From: Streptomyces sp. NRRL B-24484
GTDB lineage: Bacteria; Actinomycetota; Actinomycetes; Streptomycetales; Streptomycetaceae
Assembly (NCBI RefSeq): GCF_000717715.1
Contig: NZ_JOAI01000092.1
Location: 1 to 8,305, forward strand
DNA: 8,305 nucleotides
Direction of reading: 5' to 3'
Shown: piece after piece, positions 6,240 to 8,305 of the stretch
Layout: the number at the start of each line of letters is the position of its first letter
Numbering within the stretch: the first letter of the stretch is position 1
Translations under genes and position numbers: made by a program
The notes under the pieces: model-generated
Databases searched by the model: none
What the model saw: the letters and a program-made list of their open reading frames with translations, nothing else
What the model was told of the DNA's origin: nothing

Positions 6240-6752
6240 ATGGCTTCCGACCACGGCTACTCCTGCGCCTGCTGCGGCGGCCGACACGGCGACGTCCCGA
6301 TGAACTTCTCCAGCCCCGCACCGGTCCACTGGGACGGGTCGCTCGCCACGGACCCGGACAGCCTGCTGACCGACGACCGGTGCGTCATCGAGGGCGAGCA
6401 CTTCTTCGTCCGCGGCATGGTCGAACTGCCGGTGATCGGCAGCGACGAGGTCTTCTCGTGGGGCGTCTGGGTCTCGCTCAGTGCGGGCAGCTACGCCCGT
6501 TCCGTCGAGGTCTGGGACGAGCCGGGCCGCGAGAACGAGCCCTCCGCCTTCGGATGGTTCTCCACCGAGCTCCCGGTCTACCGGCCGACGACCGTCAACC
6601 TCAAGACCCGGGTCCACACCCGCCCGGTCGGCGAGCGCCCGTGGATCGAGCTGGAGCCCACCGACCACCCGCTCGCCGTCGAGCAGCGCACCGGCATCAC
6701 CATGGGCCGCGTCCGGGAGATCGCCGACGCCGTGCTGAACGCCGGTCGCTGA
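6240..6752 (+). CDS. DUF2199 domain-containing protein
   Basis: This 170-residue soluble protein matches what I recall of DUF2199: a short Cys/His-rich N-terminus, YSCACCGGRHGDVPM (7-21), with a CxxCG-x-x-H pattern (C9, C12, H16) that could bind a metal ion, followed by DDRCVIEGEHFFVRGMVELP and FSWGVWVSLS in the middle, and LAVEQRTGITMGRVREIAD near the end. No signal peptide or membrane segment is visible. The function of the family is not known. ATG 6240 is preferred over an in-frame ATG at 6228 because the family begins just before the Cys motif and a TATGCT box sits at leaderless spacing. It is a single gene between two frameshifted neighbours and itself is intact. Confidence 0.82.
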   Translation: MASDHGYSCACCGGRHGDVPMNFSSPAPVHWDGSLATDPDSLLTDDRCVIEGEHFFVRGMVELPVIGSDEVFSWGVWVSLSAGSYARSVEVWDEPGRENEPSAFGWFSTELPVYRPTTVNLKTRVHTRPVGERPWIELEPTDHPLAVEQRTGITMGRVREIADAVLNAGR

Positions 6753-6763
6753 CGCCCCCTCCG

Positions 6764-6805
6764 CCGTGACCGACCCAGCATGACCGGCCCGGCATGACCG
6801 GCCCG
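6764..6805 (+). repeat. Short tandem repeat, 14-bp unit
   Basis: GCATGACCGGCCCG occurs twice in tandem (6778-6791, 6792-6805), preceded by a degenerate third unit (CCGTGACCGACCCA, 6764-6777). It lies between the DUF2199 stop and the phosphatase gene. It is likely slippage-born; no function is suggested. Confidence 0.6.
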
Positions 6806-6876
6806 GCCGCGGGGAAGGCCGACGATGCACACCACCGTCGGACCACGCGTCGGACCGCTCTCCCCCGAGGACCCGG

Positions 6877-7402
6877 ATGGCCGTCGACCTCGTCTACGAG
6901 TCGCACTCCACCACCACCGACAACGAGGCGGGCATCGCCACCGGCTGGCTCCCGGGGCGGCTGTCCGACCTGGGCCGGCGTCAGGCCGCCGAACTCGGCG
7001 AACGCCGACGCGGCGGCGGATTCGCCGCAGTGTTCACCTCCGACCTGCACCGGGCGGTCGAGACCGCGGCCATCGCCTTCCCCGACGGCCGCCCGCCCGT
7101 CCACCGGGACCGGCGGCTCCGCGAATGCCACTACGGCGACCTGGACGGCGGCCCCGCCGCGTACGTCGCCGCCCTGCGGACTGGGTTGCCTGGACGAACC
7201 CTTCCCCGGCGGGCAGAGCTACCGTCAGGTCGTGCGGGCCACCGCCGACTTCCTCTTGGAGCTGGCCACGGCGCACGACGGCCGCCGCGTCCTGCTGATC
7301 GCGCACTCCGCCAACCGGTGGGCCCTGGACTGCCTGCTCACCGGTGTCCCGCTGGAGGACGTCCTGCGGGAACCGCCGGCCTGGCGCCCCGGCTGGCACT
7401 AG
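6877..7402 (+). pseudogene. Histidine phosphatase (phosphoglycerate mutase-like) gene, frameshifted by one extra base
   Basis: The gene belongs to the histidine phosphatase superfamily and would encode about 174 residues if one base near 7186 were removed. The first frame from ATG 6877 (GAGGA five bases upstream) gives MAVDLVYESHSTTTDNEAG, where H10 in SHS takes the place of the usual RHG nucleophile, then FTSDLHRAVETA (phosphate-contacting R59) and LRECHYGDLDG (acid E83). At about residue 103 family similarity leaves this frame, which continues open to a TGA at 7453-7455. It resumes one frame on at CLDEPFPGGQSYRQV, and LLIAHSANRWALD supplies the second catalytic His. The TAG is at 7400-7402. 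Removing one T from 7186-7187 gives ALRTGCLDEPF, which keeps the expected spacing. The substrate is unknown. It could be real decay or a sequencing error. Confidence 0.85.
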
Positions 7403-7465
7403 ACCCTGCCGGCCAGCTGGCTCCCGCCCGCCGGTCGGCACCCGCCGAGCCCCTGAACCTTCGCG

Positions 7466-7783
7466 TCAGTCGTCACCGAACGGCTCGTCGCTCCAACGGA
7501 ACCACGCCCGGTCGCCGTCGATGTGCAGCAGGAACTCCGCGACCGGCCCGTCCGGGGAGGCCAGCGTCAGCGCCTCGGCGATCCGGTCGTACGCCTCGTC
7601 GAACCGCTCCTCGTACTCCTCCGCCTCCAGCAGGGCGAGCGTCTCGGCGAACCACGGAGCCACCGCAGGGTAACCCGGTCCCGGCCGGAACGTCCCCGCC
7701 AGCCACGGGAAGTCGGCCTCGTCGATGTCGATCTCGCCGACGAGGTCCGTACCTCGCGTCAATCTCCAGACCTGGCCACTCAT
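7466..7783 (-). CDS. Hypothetical acidic 105-residue protein
   Basis: I do not recognise a named family. The protein is 105 residues, strongly acidic, with no signal peptide or membrane segment. It begins MSGQVWRLTR, has a repeated strand-like opening (LVGEIDIDEADFPWLAGTF), a helical acidic centre (ALLEAEEYEERFDEAYDRIAE without break, about 50-70) and a C-terminal FLLHIDGDRAWFRWSDEPF that looks like two strands. Similar small proteins are common in streptomycetes. The ATG at 7783 is firm, since GGAGGAG lies seven bases upstream. It overlaps the DUF2809 stop by ATGA, so translation is probably coupled. The gene converges on the broken phosphatase gene, with 63 bases between them. Confidence 0.85.
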   Translation of the reverse strand: MSGQVWRLTRGTDLVGEIDIDEADFPWLAGTFRPGPGYPAVAPWFAETLALLEAEEYEERFDEAYDRIAEALTLASPDGPVAEFLLHIDGDRAWFRWSDEPFGDD

Positions 7784-8190
7784 GTCGGTTCTCCTCCCCT
7801 GTCGCGATCCGCATCCTGCCACGACCCACGGACGAAGCCCCGGTGGATCACCCAGCAGCACCACGCGCCGACGGCGTACCAGAACAGGTCCGGCACGTTG
7901 AAGGTCGATCCCAGGACGAGCCGCGCCGCCGTGCTCTCCGCCGACCACCGCGCCGGCAACCCCGTCATCTGGAAGAACTCCACGCCCCAACTCACCAGCA
8001 GCGCCATGACAGCGGCCCTGCCCGGCCTCACCTTCGGCGCGACCAGGACCACCAGCACGTACACGAGCACGGTGTACAGCGCATCACCGCCGTACTTCGC
8101 CACCACTCCGGTGGCGGCCGCCCGCAACCCCAACCCCGCCAGCACGGTCAACAGCCCGACTGCAGCCGCACCCCACCGCATTCCACGCAT
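7780..8190 (-). CDS. DUF2809 family membrane protein
   Basis: This 136-residue integral membrane protein has the DUF2809 pattern: about four hydrophobic segments (roughly 7-22, 38-52, 58-74 and 101-116), the KYGGDALYTVLVY block (32-44), VSWGVEFFQ (66-74) with a membrane-embedded Glu, and LVLGSTFNVPDLFWY (91-105). No biochemical role is established for the family. The ATG at 8190 has GAGGGG nine bases upstream; an in-frame ATG three codons later is less well placed. It is first in a two-gene unit with the 105-residue protein (ATGA overlap). It begins only 24 bases beyond the hairpin that ends the rRNA operon on the same strand, so its promoter is unclear. Confidence 0.88.
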   Translation of the reverse strand: MRGMRWGAAAVGLLTVLAGLGLRAAATGVVAKYGGDALYTVLVYVLVVLVAPKVRPGRAAVMALLVSWGVEFFQMTGLPARWSAESTAARLVLGSTFNVPDLFWYAVGAWCCWVIHRGFVRGSWQDADRDRGGEPT

Positions 8191-8214
8191 CCTGTGATTC
8201 CCCTCTGGAAATGC

Positions 8215-8251
8215 GAGAAGCCCCGCCCGGTGTCCCCGGGCGGGGCTTCTC
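8215..8251 (-). terminator. Strong terminator of the rRNA operon
   Basis: Arms 8215-8230 and 8236-8251 pair perfectly over 16 bases with the five-base loop TGTCC. Read on the minus strand, the stem follows the 5S rRNA 3' end by about eight bases and is followed by a short T-containing stretch (GCATTTCC). Length, position and pairing make it the natural end of an rRNA transcript. Confidence 0.88.
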
Positions 8252-8259
8252 AGAAGAAT

Positions 8260-8305
8260 TGTTCGGCGGCGTCCTACTCTCCCACAGGGTCCCCCCTGCA
8301 GTACC
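8260..8305 (-). rRNA. rrf: 5S ribosomal RNA, 3' portion (5' part beyond the window)
   Basis: Read on the minus strand, the last 46 bases give GGTACTGCAGGGGGGACC, then CTGTGGGAGAGTAGGACG and CCGCCGAAC, the 3' third of actinobacterial 5S rRNA including the helix IV region and the terminal CCGCCGAAC that pairs with the 5' end. The first 70-75 bases lie outside the window. The exact 3' end may be a few bases either side of 8260. It implies that 23S and 16S genes lie further right on the same strand. Confidence 0.93.

Noticed and set aside
7403..7465. Bidirectional terminator between the convergent phosphatase and 105-residue protein genes
   Set aside because: Only a loopless 10-bp palindrome (7412-7421) and a five-pair stem (TCGGC/GCCGA) are present, too weak to call.

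Overview
The window is high-GC actinobacterial chromosome, most likely Streptomycetaceae (Streptomyces or Kitasatospora). The support is the strong G/C bias at third codon positions, GTG starts, leaderless-type promoters, the EtfA/EtfB and DUF2809/DUF2199/DUF664 families typical of that group, and a 5S rRNA 3' end with an actinobacterial sequence. I see no mobile element, integrase, CRISPR array or tRNA. It reads as ordinary core or near-core chromosome next to a ribosomal RNA operon.

Layout from left to right. On the minus strand, etfB (991-1776) is followed by etfA (2-943, running off the left edge). Together they encode both subunits of an electron transfer flavoprotein. Their upstream region carries a perfect 14-bp inverted repeat made of two TACT-N4-AGTA dyads. 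Next comes a divergent redox/sulfur-type unit. A membrane-anchored thioredoxin-like protein with a CQPC active site lies on the minus strand (2144-2551). On the plus strand, a 28-codon leader peptide (2706-2792) with a putative leaderless promoter precedes a DUF4395 membrane protein with a CLGC motif (2855-3280). The leader resembles the short streptomycete peptides ending in Cys codons found upstream of sulfur-metabolism genes, so cysteine-responsive control is plausible but unproven.

Further along the plus strand are a PlsC-like acyltransferase (3579-4349), a strong terminator hairpin, a PD40/TolB-type beta-propeller lipoprotein (4512-5606), a DUF664/DinB-type gene broken by one missing base (5659-6152), a DUF2199 gene with a leaderless-type start (6240-6752), and a histidine-phosphatase gene broken by one extra base (6877-7402). 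Two single-base frameshifts 1.4 kb apart, each in an otherwise well-conserved frame, could be sequencing errors or real decay. The reads must decide.

At the right edge, on the minus strand, the 3' end of a 5S rRNA (8260-8305) is followed by a 16-bp-stem terminator. Only 24 bases beyond it a translationally coupled pair begins: a DUF2809 membrane protein (7780-8190) and a 105-residue acidic protein of unknown function (7466-7783). There is almost no room for a promoter between the rRNA terminator and this pair.

Functional assignments rest on motif recognition by eye. No database search or structure prediction was run.
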